From Palaemon carinicauda (lineage: Eukaryota; Arthropoda; Malacostraca; Decapoda; Palaemonidae), in assembly GCF_036898095.1 (NCBI RefSeq), contig NC_090745.1, positions 82,170,766 through 82,234,765 on the forward strand: DNA of 64,000 nt, given 5' to 3'. Under the pieces are notes generated by a model. The model worked only from the letters and a program-made list of their open reading frames with translations. It did not search any database and was not told the DNA's origin. This document shows, piece by piece, positions 18,000-31,982 of this stretch (the stretch's first letter is position 1; each line of letters begins with the position of its first letter). The position numbers were made by a program, and so were the translations under genes.

Positions 18000-19980
18000 T
18001 GGATTTTATAGTGGAAAAAGCCGGTTTTATGGGTATGTTTTTATTTTTATTTTTTACAGTGTACCGGTTTCATATATATTATCTATTTCCCTATTGATTT
18101 TTACCATTACTATTTAAATATAGGAATATTTTTATGCCCTAAATTTCATTTGCATTTCAGCTATTTACTTATAACCCTTAAGAAATTAAGAGAAAAATAT
18201 AAAAACGAGTTGAACAGAGCATGCAAGTCTTCTACTAAGTAAAAGATCCTTTCTAGATACCTATTGAGAGCCCAGTCTGTACTAATGTTGCTGTCCTTTA
18301 GTTTAAGGGTTAAGTCAGACCAGGACCAGGTATTTATTGTATGGTGATTAAATACTTCTTTAGCTCAGGCCTACTATTGAAAGTTTGGAAAACAGTGAAG
18401 AGAAACCATAAAGTCAAATGCTTAATGTATATGATAAAAGTTAATGAGCTTGAAATACATTCCTTCTTCAAGTTCTCTGACTTTTTTTTTCTTCAAAATC
18501 ATTACAGTTAACTGTGGCTGTTTTTGTTTTTCATTTTGAAACATTTATTGCATTGACCTTGTATATACAGTCAGCTCCTCCTCTTCGCAGGTTCTATCTC
18601 TGTGATTTTGATTGTTCGCGATACAGAGAATTGTATAATCTATAACATAAAAAATCACATATTTACGATTTTGCATCAAGTACTCCAACGACCCTAACAT
18701 TTCAAAATGACCGCATTTCTGGGCACCCAGCATGCTTTGTGACGCTTCCCTCTCCACACAGCGCAACACCTCATCTCTCATTCACAAGGGCCTTGCATCG
18801 TTACTCCTCATGTGTCCTGCTTCGATCTTTTTTGTGTAGTATCACATTGTGATGTAAAAGTGATGCAAAAATCTGTACATATGCAGTGTGCTTATAGTGA
18901 TTTTAGTATAAAACGTGATATGTACTGTACATTACATTACCCCATGAGCCAAACAATCAACTGCTCAAAGAGTTGCATCATACTTCAGACTTAGTGCGGA
19001 AAACTTCGTACGTAAATGTTTACTGGTGCTGTACTGATATTTTTTATTCTAATTTTCATTTCATCAGTATATTCATTGTATAATGCTGCAATGTTATTGA
19101 TATATTAGCTACGGTGCAGTACTGTATACAACATACTGTACTTTATAGGAGCAGTGTAGATATACTGTAGGCTATGAGTACGGTGAGTTTCAATGGCGCA
19201 AGTCGACCTGTCGAAAACACCATATATAAGTATAAGTGTGGCAATGACTTATGTTATGGGTACCTTAGTCTTACCATGTACTTAGTACACATGTACTGAA
19301 CGCTTACTGAATTTGTTCATTCATTAATATAATACTTGTATTGTGACACAAACCAAGTAAAAACAATATTAGGCAGTACTTGGAGTGTTAGTCGACTGCT
19401 TGTAGACAATGAGCAGTGAATTGGTTGGTTAGGAGTTAACTCGCCCCAAGACAGCAAGTATTCCTGGATTCTCGCCTGTCTGTTACCTAACCCAGCCAAT
19501 GAGGAGGGCTGACTGTATTATTATTGATAGCTTGTTAATTCTGGGATATGTGAGCTTAGAATTAATACAACAATCATAATTACAACATACTCCTACGTAA
19601 AATATTGAAGTTGGGGAAACTGGGCTCATTGGCGTACATAAAAAAAAAAAAAAAAAAAAACCCGTTTCTAGGTATGCTGTTTTACTTTTCAGTATGTATT
19701 ACACTAACATTTATACAATAGCACCATAATAATATACAGTATTATAACAGTAAACTACTAAAAAATAGGTAGAAAACCTGCCCCTTTTTTAATTAGAAAA
19801 CTATTCTATTATACCATCCATAATTAAAGAAAATGGGTTGTAAATATATTTGTTTTACTTTAAATTATGTTACACAATAGAACAATGGTAATGGATTTTT
19901 GAAGCAGAAAACTACTAAAAACTAAAAAAAAAAAAAAGAAAAAAGAAAATCTGGCCGGGTGTCTACCCATGCCAACCCCT
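17939..19980. mobile_element. hAT-like non-autonomous DNA transposon
   Basis: The element starts CAGGGTTGGCA and ends TGCCAACCCCT, giving short terminal inverted repeats. It is flanked by GTTTATAG (17931-17938) and TTTTATAG (19981-19988), which match at 7 of 8 bases; hAT elements make 8-bp duplications. Removing it rejoins 'agtttatag' to 'tatatatttcatcttcaag', which restores a unit of the 71-bp array. It has a poly-T run near the left end (17969-17996) and A runs near the right end. No transposase frame is visible. A second transposon is nested in it (18568-19515). Confidence 0.65.
18568..19515. mobile_element. Tigger/pogo-like element nested in the hAT-like element
   Basis: The left end CAGTCAGCTCCTCCTCTTCG and the right end, read in reverse complement as CAGTCAGCCCTCCTCATTGG, form imperfect terminal inverted repeats. 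TA dinucleotides flank both ends (18566-18567 and 19516-19517), as expected for the Tc1/mariner/pogo superfamily. The terminal sequence resembles Tigger ends. At 948 bp with no long frame it is non-autonomous or decayed. Confidence 0.6.
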
Positions 19981-20038
19981 TTTTATAGTATATATTTCAT
20001 CTTCAAGAAATAGTACAAAATCTGGAGTATCATATATT

Positions 20039-21345
20039 ACCGCGTAAAGGGTGAAATTTTAAGAGCAGTTTTGGATGAAAAAAAAAAGTGAAGGTTCGTC
20101 TATTACACGAGACACACTTTTGGAATTATGAAAATATTTATTTTTTCGACCTCCGTTGTGTTGCTGTTAGGGTGTTCTAATTGCATATGGTTCATTAATG
20201 GGTTAGTAGTTTGGAAGGATTGACTTTGATTCTTGTAATATACTAATTTTAATTTCGGTAATTTGTTTATGTTTAAGTGAAATCGGAATATTTACAGGTA
20301 ATTTTATCATTATTGATTGATAGTGCTCGGGCTATGTTGTGTGAACGTGTTGATAAGCAAGCCTTGTTGTCCGAAACCTAGAATTTCCAAATTTGTACCG
20401 GTAATTAAGTTTTCTACTTAACAGCGTATAATATGCTCAGTATAATCATACATTGTAGCTGTGTGTTTAAGTAAAATGAAAAAAAAAAAAAAATTTTCTT
20501 ATTACAATACCTCCGTCACCAAAAATTGTTCCGGACAAGATATCAAGAATGTTTACATTATTTGTGATGGTTGTTCGAAACCTCAAAATTTCCAGGTTAT
20601 TGGTACCTACAGTATGGTATACAGGAAAACAAAAATGCAAACAAGTTTAAAAAAAAACTTTATTCAATAAACTTGATATTAAAAACCACCAAAAGATCAA
20701 CTATTAAAAAGTGCTTAAAAAAATTCATCAGGACAGCATCGCCATGGGAATCATCTTCAATGGTTTCGTTTGGACTACTTACTACTTTCAACGTCCTGCG
20801 TTCCATCTAAATTGGTAGAAATGGATTTGGTTTGTTTTTTTAGAAATCCACAATAAAGACGATTTGATACCAAACTTTCGCTAAACACGTCATCAAAAAT
20901 TGAAACCATCTTCGATCATAATTAACAAATGAACACATTTACACATCTGTGTATAAGTTAGCTTTTGCAGCAACAGCTATCTTACCAAGTATTGGTTATG
21001 TAATGGTTATAATATTAATCTTGATTTAATTATTTTATCCTTATAAATTCAAAATAAATGAAATAAGAGTGGTTTTATATCATGTTTTTCCTAAAAACGC
21101 CACCTAAAACAGAAAACGTTTTATTTACGCTTCATCGCCGATTATGACGAACAAACGAACGCATTTACATAAGCAAGGTGTAACTAATGATACTGGAGCT
21201 TTTAGTAAAGATGTTATCATAAATATATATTATAATATGCGTGGTGAATTGCCCTTCGCCCATTACATGGAGTATGTGATTAAAACGATTTTTCTAAAGG
21301 AAATTTTGGGGTTCGCCCATTACATGGGGTCGCCCTTTACACCGT
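20039..21345. mobile_element. Possible decayed DNA transposon
   Basis: ACCGCGTAAAGGG at the left and, in reverse complement, ACGGTGTAAAGGG at the right match at 11 of 13 bases. The interior has a repeated motif 'ttcgcccattacatgg' (about 21257 and 21312) and two diverged internal duplications. No clear target-site duplication or transposase is seen, so the boundaries are tentative. Confidence 0.3.
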
Positions 21346-21429
21346 AAGGTAAGGTACCGAAGGCGCTGGTGATCGTGGTTGAGCGTGAAGAAACATTCGC
21401 TTTGTGCAAGTAAGAGTTAACGTTGAGCC

Positions 21430-21503
21430 TCATGCACTGTACATCCGCCTTACTCTCATGGTGGCATCCCTGAGCATACTACTTCTGAGAGGGGTACCAT
21501 TTT
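21430..21503 (+). pseudogene. Ty3/gypsy integrase fragment, left part
   Basis: The frame reads GGIPEHTTSERGT, matching the integrase core around the second catalytic aspartate (usual form 'GIPEHITSDRGT'). Here the Asp is replaced by Glu. Upstream residues still resemble the family but are degenerate, and the expected protease, RT and RNase H regions are not visible. The frame is broken by the MULE insertion at 21504 and resumes at about 22822. Confidence 0.6.
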
Positions 21504-21542
21504 GAATGGGGTACATCTCATCACCGCCAACACATCGCCGCC

Positions 21543-21606
21543 TACTCATCCCTGGCCCAACTCATCCCTGGCCCAACTCATCCCTGGCCCAACTCATTCC
21601 CGGCAG
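21543..21606. repeat. Left subterminal 16-bp tandem repeats of the MULE
   Basis: Three to four copies of 'actcatccctggccca'. The reverse complement forms a longer array (about eight copies, 'gatgagttgggccgg'-like) at 22670-22806, so the two arrays extend the terminal inverted repeat. Confidence 0.85.
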
Positions 21607-21739
21607 TGATTAATGAAATTTAGTAAATATTAAAAACACCTTTATTCAGAATCAAGTATGACTCTTTCATGACACTAAAAATAGATTAACACCATATAAT
21701 TAAAGAAAAATATTCCATGAAAATATATAAAAAAAAAAC

Positions 21740-22243
21740 TTATTTTATGTTATGAGAAATGCCTCTTAAATATTCGATGGGAGTCCTTTCATTAAAATTT
21801 TGGACAATTCTAAGAATGCGGGAATCAGTATCCCTGTACTTTTTTAATTTGGCGGGTGGTGAACGGCCTGCTATAAGTGATTCCAAATAAAAATCTCTAC
21901 CTTTCTGAACTTTTTAAAGTGCATTTATGAATTTCCAGAGTGTAGGATATTCCAGTCCTAATTCCATTTGTAATCTTCTGTTCGCTCCTTCTGCATGGTT
22001 GTTTATTCTATCTTCATGATTCAAAGTTCGAAAATACAAATTCCACATTTCCAATGGAAAGAGTGGTGCACGTCTGCTATTTCCACGTCTGTTTAACCGA
22101 CCTATATAATTGTCTTCAAGCCAGTTCAAGATTGGCACATGCTCTGGGGATAATTCATCAGGTAAGACATCAATATATGAATCAATATGGTTGACAGGTA
22201 CAAATGCAAGTGCCAGTATCATCTTTACTTGTAAAGAAAACAT
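21740..22243 (-). pseudogene. MULE transposase, C-terminal remnant
   Basis: The frame runs from 22243 to a TAA at 21914-21916, then continues in the same frame for 57 codons to a second stop at 21740. Residues such as LNHEDRINNHAEGANRRL and LWNLYF/MWNLYF-type aromatic pairs are characteristic of the C-terminal part of MULE transposases that carry an N-terminal FLYWCH finger. The catalytic core is missing through internal deletion, so it cannot be active. The call rests on remembered family motifs, with no search. Confidence 0.7.
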
Positions 22244-22332
22244 TTCCAGAACATCAAATTGCTGTCCGTTTTGCTAAATTTGTCGAAAATGAACAAATAG
22301 CCATCATGAGAAAATTCCGCTTTGCCTCTGAC
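22242..22332 (-). pseudogene. FLYWCH zinc-finger remnant of the same transposase
   Basis: Read on the minus strand, the segment gives FSHDGYLFIFDKFSKT then a MFWKC box, matching the aromatic GY-F-DK and W-C pattern of a FLYWCH finger. It is in a different frame from the downstream transposase remnant, and the DDE core expected between them is absent. This indicates one internal deletion that joins the N and C termini. Confidence 0.6.
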
Positions 22333-22630
22333 TTAAAATTGTCTCCATTGTAATGGGTTTAGAAAGAATGTAAAACTGAAAGTGATATATCGAAAGGTTA
22401 ATAATTACTAACGTTTTTGTTGACAAACATCTGATTTCATACTTGGGTACTTTTGTTTGCAATTGGTAATTGAGTAATTGTCGTCATGCGTTGAAAGGTT
22501 AAAAATTACTAACGATTTTGTTGACAAACTTTGATTTCATAGTTCGGTATTTTTGTTTACAAATAGTAGGATTGGTAATTGAGTAACTGTTGTTTCGTTT
22601 TTATTTACACTGCCTTGCAGTGTGTGTGTT

Positions 22631-22661
<31 letters not shown>

Positions 22662-22669
22662 TGGACCGG

Positions 22670-22806
22670 TGATGAGTTGGGCCGGGTATAAGTTGGGCTG
22701 GAGATGAGCTGGGCCGGAGATAAGTTGGGCCGGGGATAAGTTGAGCCGGAGATGAGTTGGCGGTGATGAGTTGGCTGGCGATGAGATGGCGGCGATGAGT
22801 TGTCCC
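22670..22806. repeat. Right subterminal tandem repeats of the MULE
   Basis: About eight degenerate copies of a 16-17 bp unit ('gatgagttgggccgg'-like), in inverse orientation to the left array. They are preceded by a (TG)n tract at about 22621-22660. Confidence 0.85.
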
Positions 22807-22821
22807 ATTTTGTACCATTCT

Positions 22822-23390
22822 AACTTTCAATTGTGGCCATCATTAGCGAATCTCCTGGGCATCACCCTACATCAGTCAACCGCCCACAACCCTTCTGCCA
22901 ACGGAATGGTTGAACGTTTTCATCGCACCCTCAAAGCAGCTTTGATGTCCCTCTGCAATGACTTCAACTGGTTTACTTGGGTCCTCCTGGGACTAAGTAC
23001 CACTCCTAAAGACGCACTTGATATCTCGGCAGCTGAAATGGTGTATGGTGACCCGTTGGTCGTCCCTGCCGAATTTTTTTTCCATCTGCAACCTTCTCCA
23101 ACAATATCCAGTGAGTACGTCATGTTGTGAGAAAATTTACTTCATACCGCCAGACTTGCAAGTCCCCAGCGAAGCAACACATAGCGACAGATTTGCACAA
23201 GGCAACGCATATTTTAATGTGCAATGACACTAGCAAGCCACCGCTAACACCCCCTCACACGGTCCCTTTCCTCGTGATCTGGCGCACATTGAAGGCTTTC
23301 TTGATCAACATTCGTGGCAAAGAAGACTGGGTCTCCATTGATCGCCTTAAATCTTCGTATCTCCTGCAACATGACCTACATACAGTTCAC
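22822..23390 (+). pseudogene. Ty3/gypsy integrase, right part and C-terminal domain
   Basis: The frame carries NFQLWPSLANLLG, then HNPSANGMVERFHRTLKAA, which includes the third catalytic acid (Glu) of the DDE core, then AAEMVYGDPLVVPAEFF. After a frameshift near 23060-23110 the C-terminal module is recognisable as FLINIRGKEDWVSIDRLKSS (about 23300-23360). This order is that of crustacean gypsy-type polyproteins. The copy has a frameshift, a 1-bp loss at the MULE junction and a D-to-E change in the left fragment, so it is dead. Confidence 0.8.
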
Positions 23391-23428
23391 CTCTCAAGAG
23401 CAGGGTGCCCTGTTTCACATGTATGTCT

Positions 23429-23443
23429 TTTTTAGGGGGTGCC
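23429..23443 (+). promoter_or_regulatory. Polypurine tract candidate of the gypsy element
   Basis: 'ttttttagggggtgcc' lies immediately before the LTR start TGTACCGC, the position at which plus-strand DNA synthesis is primed in LTR elements. Confidence 0.4.
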
Positions 23444-23444
23444 A

Positions 23445-23676
23445 TGTACCGCACGTGTTTCATACATGCTCGTACACTGAGTGTATTACTTTTTAATCTC
23501 TTTCGACCGCAATAATAATATAAACCTGTTTAAGCTTGGTGTCGCAAGTCTTGTACTGTTAGAAAATTGCGTAATTCTTGCTCGCAACTATCTTTATATA
23601 AGCTCATAGTCTCATTGAATAATTTTGGTTGCATTCACCTCGCCTCTCTGTTAGAACCTAAAGCTATGTAGCCACA
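23445..23676 (+). mobile_element. 3' LTR of the gypsy element
   Basis: It begins TGTACCGCACG just after the integrase C terminus and polypurine tract and ends near ...GCCACA, where host 71-bp array sequence ('cccctttctcattttgatag') resumes. It contains a TATA-like 'tatataag' at 23595-23602. Length is about 232 bp. No matching 5' LTR is seen in the window, so the element is 5'-truncated or rearranged. Confidence 0.65.
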
Positions 23677-23730
23677 CCCCTTTCTCATTTTGATAGGTGT
23701 AGTCTTCAACACTAATTCCTTTATCTAATA

Positions 23731-25485
23731 AAGGAAAAAAATACTAATTTTCAATTCTATTGAATCTTTTTGTATATCTACCCATATGTTCAGAGGTCTT
23801 ACTTTTTTACATAGAAGTCTCCTTTCCAATATTCGCTTGTAACCTTCACAGAAGGCGGAACTAGTTTTCGAGTTTGGCCTCTTTAGTTAAAACCTTTCAT
23901 TCATTGTTTTTATTTTATTTTTTATTATTATTTTTTTTTTTGCTCAATTCCTTCTTCAAAAGTCATCTTAGGGGTTCAGTGCCATCAGTTTACATCACAC
24001 GGTTTACGGTAAGCATTACTTGGCGTTGCATTTGATTTATATCCTATTTCCTTTCATCCATGTTGTTCTCCAACGTCTTCTAAATTTTACCTCCTATTAT
24101 AATTTCTGGGTTTTATTCTAGATGCACTTGGGCCCTTTGTGGTCCCATAGGCTCCAATGCCGTTTTATGTAACCCAAATTCTTATATCCTACCCTTTTTC
24201 AAAAGGAATGATCTTTTGGAAAATATTTAACCCAAATTTTTTAATCCTACCCTTCCACGAAAGGAATGATCTTTTGGAATATCTTTGTAATTGTATTCCT
24301 GCGTAATTGTCTCTTTTTCTAATACTTTTTTCATTATATTTCAGGTGAAAGAATTCGAATATGTAATTCTTAATAACAAGTCACCGTTTATCAATATTTT
24401 TTTAGCTGAATTATGGTATTGCCAGTCCTTCATAGGAATTAAATGAAGTTTATTGGTGTACGAGTAGGTATATGTACTGCAATTATGTATGGCTGTACTC
24501 GTGGGCTTAAGGAAAGAAAAATTACCGAAATTCTATCTCGATCACTAGGGATCTTAAACTTTTCATGGTCTAGAATTACAACTTTTTTCTCATTCGATTA
24601 CAGGTACATCTGTGTCTTATCTTAGTTTAGTCAGAACTTGAAAGAGATGGCATCCATGAGTATTGTAAGTTAAAGATAGTGGCTCATTACCTGTATGTAG
24701 ATGAAAGATCACCAGAGACTAATAGTAAATAATCAGCATAACTAGTAGTACCATAGAACGACGGACTGTTGAAGCGAATCTTCTATTTCAAAGTAATTTT
24801 GACGAAATCTACTACTGCTTGGTGGGGAGACACCTGGTTCTGAAGATTGATCGGGGTCAGAAGCAAATGAGATAGACTTGCTATATTTCATAAACATGCT
24901 AATATTATATTCTTGTGATTGTTCTCTTGCACTGCTCTTCCCATAAAATAGCAATTTAAGTGTATATGAATATTTTATTACTCTGTTTTTCTATAAGAAG
25001 TTTACGTGACGTTTTTAATTTATTGACTGAAACGGTATTGCTAAAGTTTCTTTATAAATCATTCTTAAAAAAAAAAAAAACGGACCTTAACGTTATACTG
25101 TATATTAAGATTTATCATTGTTTTCCTATTTTGAGGAATGAATGAAAAACTGAGAAGTCTATCACCTATTTATTGACACATTCACTGTACACAACACGTC
25201 CTTACTCCACAGAATTTAGATACTGTATTTAAAACCTTTATACCAGAGAGAAAGAAATGAAGATCGAGAGATGTAGGAAGACATGGTCTATTTCCCTTTG
25301 TATTTTAATGTATTTGTTTTCATTGGTTTTTATTGGTTTTTATTTCACATTTGAAGTAATGTTTACTTTCCAAAAGATTTTTAATATGCATTTGCAATGT
25401 GATGATAGAATTAATTGATAAACATGAGCCTATTTTATTGCTGAGAGATTGCAACATTATTGTGTTCATCATTTTGATAGGAACA
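23731..25485. other. Non-coding stretch with a two-copy repeat
   Basis: At 24169-24288 a unit of about 72 bp occurs twice (shared 'gtaacccaaatt', 'atcctaccct' and 'aaaggaatgatcttttggaa'). No gene is supported. Confidence 0.45.
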
Positions 25486-25620
25486 TACACGTTAGCATTG
25501 ATAGCAGTAATAGTAATAATAGTATTAGCAGCAGTAATAGTAGTGGTATTGGTGATTGTAATAATAGTAGTAGCAACAGCAGTAATAGCAGTGGTATTGG
25601 TAATTGTAGTGGAAGTGGGT
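25486..25620. repeat. Imperfect trinucleotide (RTA/AGT-type) repeat
   Basis: A run of 'agcagtaatagta'-style triplets with many substitutions. Open in several frames only because of the 3-bp period. Confidence 0.75.
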
Positions 25621-25848
25621 GCTTTTTGTCAATTTGATTGAAATGAATGAGTGTAAGTTCGTCCAATTCCCGTCATCTGTAAGGCACATAAGATTTTGTC
25701 TGAACAGCTGAGAATAAACGTTATGACGGTATTTCAGTAAGTGACAAAACAATATGAGACTGATAATGCTTGTATGCTGGCAATGGAATAAATTATTAAG
25801 CAGTTTTTTAAGGACCGGTATCCTGCCTTTATGAGATTCAGGGAAGGG

Positions 25849-25849
25849 T

Positions 25850-25914
<65 letters not shown>
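25849..25914. repeat. (GA)n microsatellite
   Basis: Pure GA repeat. Confidence 0.97.
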
Positions 25915-27860
<1,946 letters not shown>

Positions 27861-27861
<1 letters not shown>

Positions 27862-30800
27862 ATTTATATATATGTATATGTATGTATATATACTAATTTA
27901 TATTTATGATTATGCCAATAAAGTATTAAGTGTTAATCAATGATTCTATAATATCTACTATACATAACAATTAATATTAATCATATATTATCTTTTCAAC
28001 ATCACATTTGAAAACAATAAAGACTAATGTTAAAGAATTCCCTGTACATAATTTTTTACAACCTGAACATCAAATTACTTTTGATATTTTTTATTTTATT
28101 TTTTTTAGTTTTTCAATTTCCCAGATGGTGTTATTTCCTTTTAGTTTTACAGTTTCCCAGATGGTGATACTAAGGGGTAGATCAGAAAATCATGAAGTAC
28201 CACAAGTAAAGTAGGAAAATTTTAAATTTACATTAGAGCACAAATATACCCAAAACCGCGTTTTTCTGGTTGCCAGCACGTAACCTATAGCTAACAGGCA
28301 GTGAATAAAGTGATTAATTAACTGATATATTGGTCCTCTTATCTGTTTTTCACGTGGAAGGGCCTTTAGAGCAGCGGGTAAGATCAGGACTGGCATTTCA
28401 ACTGTTTACATTGAACCTTAGGGAAGTACCAATATTCCGAGGCTGGAACTCTTGCAAAATGCAAGATAAAAAGCAAGAAAGAAAAACTTGAAATCGGTTC
28501 CTTTGACCATCGCCCTCGGTTGGAGCAGCAGCAACAGCAGCAGCAGCGTCTGAACTATTATTATGTAATAGTATTAATGGAAACATTGGTAGACTTAAAA
28601 AGGCATTTGTGGCTTTAGGCTGTAAATATATTTTATTTTTGTGCGATGGGTGACGATGGAAAGGTTTTGTACAGCAAGCTGTAGCTGCCATGGCCATATG
28701 TTGTACACAAAGATTCGATTCAAAGCCTTATGCGATACATTGCATATTCGAGCACATCACCATCGTCGCTTGATAGGAGGAGGTTAAAAGTTAGTTCTCT
28801 CCGGCACATGTTGGACATTAAACAAAAGGTTTCTTTACTACCATCTCTTCACTTCTGCTGGATAGAACGACTTAGCAAAGGGATTCAGCAACCCCAGATC
28901 TACATTCAGGAGATAGAATTGGTATAAAGAGAGTAGTATCATCTGCATATGCATAAGTAGCATCATCTGCATGTGCAATGATCTTGTTTTATAGGTCACA
29001 CCACATTCAACCTCGCAAGGATACTTTCCCAGCGATGTGGAGAAGACCAATGATATGGTGATTAGTAGATTTTAATGTTTTTGCTGATCAATGAATGTTT
29101 TATGGGAAAAAGTGTAAGATAATGTCATCTTTCGACTACATGTACAATGAAAGATTTGTTGTGTATCTTAAGAACTGGACAAACGTAACCGTAGATTTAA
29201 TTTACCATTTACCTTCAATTTCTTTTAAAGTTTTGGGATATCATCTTGGTAAAATGTTTAACCTTTTGGAGAGCCGCTGTCCTAAAACATCTTCATATTT
29301 TCTATCAGTTTGAGATAACATCTCGACAACACAACTCCCATTTTAACTTTACTAAACAACACATACACACGATTGCATGCATACCAATACGGAATCGAAC
29401 CTAACAACACAGTCATTCAATACTGACGTAAGTGCATATGATACAGCCTTAAACACATAATTTTTCATATCTATATATATGTATGTATATATATTCGTTA
29501 TTTGCTCGTAGTTATCTTTCACGGCACATTTGAAATGTACATCAGAATATAAAGTTTGTGTAAGTCAATCGCAGTTATACAAAGTCTTCAGTGCCCAAAA
29601 AAGAGCTACTGGAATTATCATTATTCATAATGAATCATTTTTTATCAGTAGTTCGAAACTACTTACAACAACAAGTCTAACAATAAGGTGATCACACATT
29701 CGTGTGTTCTCTACCGACGCCTGGTCGTTTTTGTACCATGACCATCGCAGCCTCAACGTCATGGAAGTCAGTAAGCATTATTATGCTGGGTGATTGTTCC
29801 TTTAGTCAGGACAAACGAGAGAGAGACTCACTAATGCGAAGTGATCAGAGAGAGAAAATCACTTAAGCAAAGTGATCTTGAGAAATAAATGTAGATGTTA
29901 CTTTCTGGCGTCCATTAGCTTGAAAAAAAGACTTATTACGATGATCATTGTAGGCAAACAACCTTAGAGACAAACTAATACCGCCTCACATGCGGCGCCT
30001 CCGAACTCTACACAAGAGCACTTGGAAATATGAAAACCCTAATATCTTACCAGTACACATTTGTTTCTTATTGTCTGACAAGACCAATTCTATTTTATTC
30101 ACGAATCATAACTTCTTTTTACAGCTAAGAGAGGGTGTTCAATCTCTACAGTGAACAGATTCTTGCCCACAGTGGTTTTCTGAGGACAGTTCCTTACAGA
30201 GCAGTAAAGTTAAAACTAGTTCGAAGTGACGCCTACACACCTTGGTATTTTCATATTTGAATTTAACTATGTTTTCCCTTTTGTTATTGTGATGGTCTTT
30301 CAGTGCGCTAAGAAAAAGGAGTTAGTTTATACTGTAAGAGAGAGAGAGAGCAGGGAATTCTCTTCGACTATATTCAGGGGAATTTAAAATAGGATTGAAA
30401 ACAGGGAATGTTAATTTCAGAAGAGCACTTCCCTTTGTATTAGAAATGGACATCTTTATCCCTACAGTTATCAGGGCAACATGAACTACAGATACTGGAG
30501 AAGTAGGGGAGGACACTCATTTGGCAGATACGAGTAGATTAACTTGCTGCCAACTATTTTTTTTTTAGCATTCGGTGCCAGCAAAGAACATTTTGTTATA
30601 ATACCTCAAGAAATTGATAGCATTTCATTATACAAGCGCAATTAATTTATTGAAACTTGGGTGGAACCAAAAGAAAAGACCCTTCTTGTTTCAATATGAG
30701 AACATAAGAGTAGCTTTTATTTCTCACCTGTGGTGATTACCATGACATTGTAGTGCTGGACTTTTATCTCTTGGGGGAACTGCAACGCGTGGAATAGTCA

Positions 30801-31982
30801 GCCAATAAGCTAAGTAAATTAATTACTTATAAATCAGGTAGAGATGATTATTTCCTGTATTCCAATCGTGATTTCCACATTATTTGCGAATTTACTGAAT
30901 CTTTTAAATAGAGAGGCTAGAAATTGCATGTTAATTAAAAAAAAATTGATGTAACTTCAATTGGTTATATCAAGAAACCTTGGCAAAACAACCAATTCAT
31001 AGTTACCCTGTGGAAAGAAATGATTTTGTCCAAGGGTAACAGTATAGGTCTCAAACCTCATATCCGTAGAAGAGATTGAATTATCAGTAAGAAATTAACG
31101 AGATTTCACAGAAGACACCCAAGTATTCCATTGGCAATGATCTAGGAAAGTCACATACACAAAAGGGATGGTTTACAAGTCTTACTATACTTGCAGTGCA
31201 GCTTCAATTTCTAGTAGCAAGTCAATAGAGAGTCCAGGGTACAAAACACCTGGGCTAGTAGAGTTGACAGATTTTATAGATATTTCTTAAATAGAAAGGA
31301 GAGGGGGAGGTCAGAAGTACACTTGAATTTGTTACGAAAAGAATATTTCAAATTCTATAAACTTTTCAAAATAGCAACACATATTAGATTGAATAATCAT
31401 ACAGCGAATCTACTCTTTTTAAAGAAATTACAATTCACACTATTGTCAAAGAATCAAAGAAGTACAATATCATACTTTAAATCTGCAATCATTCTCGTAT
31501 TCTAACGTTATCTTATTCAAAAAGTAACCTAGTCAACAGATACTACCTTTTTTTCTTGGCAAATGATTCCTTGTAAACTGCAGTCAATAAGATAACTTCA
31601 CAATATGTGAGAGATCAAAGGTTTCATAAACAAACCTAATTTCTGAACGGTGTTATGTAAGGTACGTTCTTTAAGATATTTACAACAGTTTTATTCTCTT
31701 ATTATCAAGAGAACATAGACAGTAAAACGATCATCCTATACAATTCATGTTTTGCATGTGACACTCCATAGTAATCAGGCGATAAACATAGTAGAGAACA
31801 GCATAGCCTTAAGTGATGATATAACACAGAGATAATGATGATGATGATCATGTCAGGATATGCACAAAGATTATCATAAATATTTTTTGTTTGTTTCTTC
31901 AACACCTGACACTTAGTTTATCATAGAAAGAAGGGTCGTCGGGAGTATGCGAACACATAGCTGTAGAAACTTGGACTGGTGT
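27861..31982. other. Non-coding stretch downstream of the main gene
   Basis: About 4.1 kb. It holds a (CAG)-like triplet run near 28523-28550 and a small duplication of 'ttcccagatggtg' near 28118 and 28153. Open frames of 60-99 codons have no splice context or motif. I find no gene. Confidence 0.4.

Larger units (their letters stand above)
21504..22811. mobile_element. Internally deleted FLYWCH/MULE DNA transposon
   Basis: Terminal inverted repeats of about 24 bp lie at 21504-21528 and 22788-22811 (sharing 'aatggg', then 'ctcatc.ccgcc'). The flanks are GTACCATTTT (21494-21503) and GTACCATTCT (22812-22821), 9 of 10 identical; 8-10 bp duplications are the hallmark of Mutator-like elements. Inside the ends are inverted arrays of a 16-17 bp unit (21543-21606 and 22670-22806). 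A transposase remnant is on the minus strand. The element lies within a gypsy integrase gene. Confidence 0.85.

Noticed and set aside
28398..28697. Minus-strand 99-codon frame with an alanine run (DAAAAVAAAPTEGDG)
   Set aside because: The alanines come from a (GCT)n-type repeat. The rest is AT-biased with no good donor or conserved-looking sequence, and it lies beyond the stop and likely poly-A site of the main gene.
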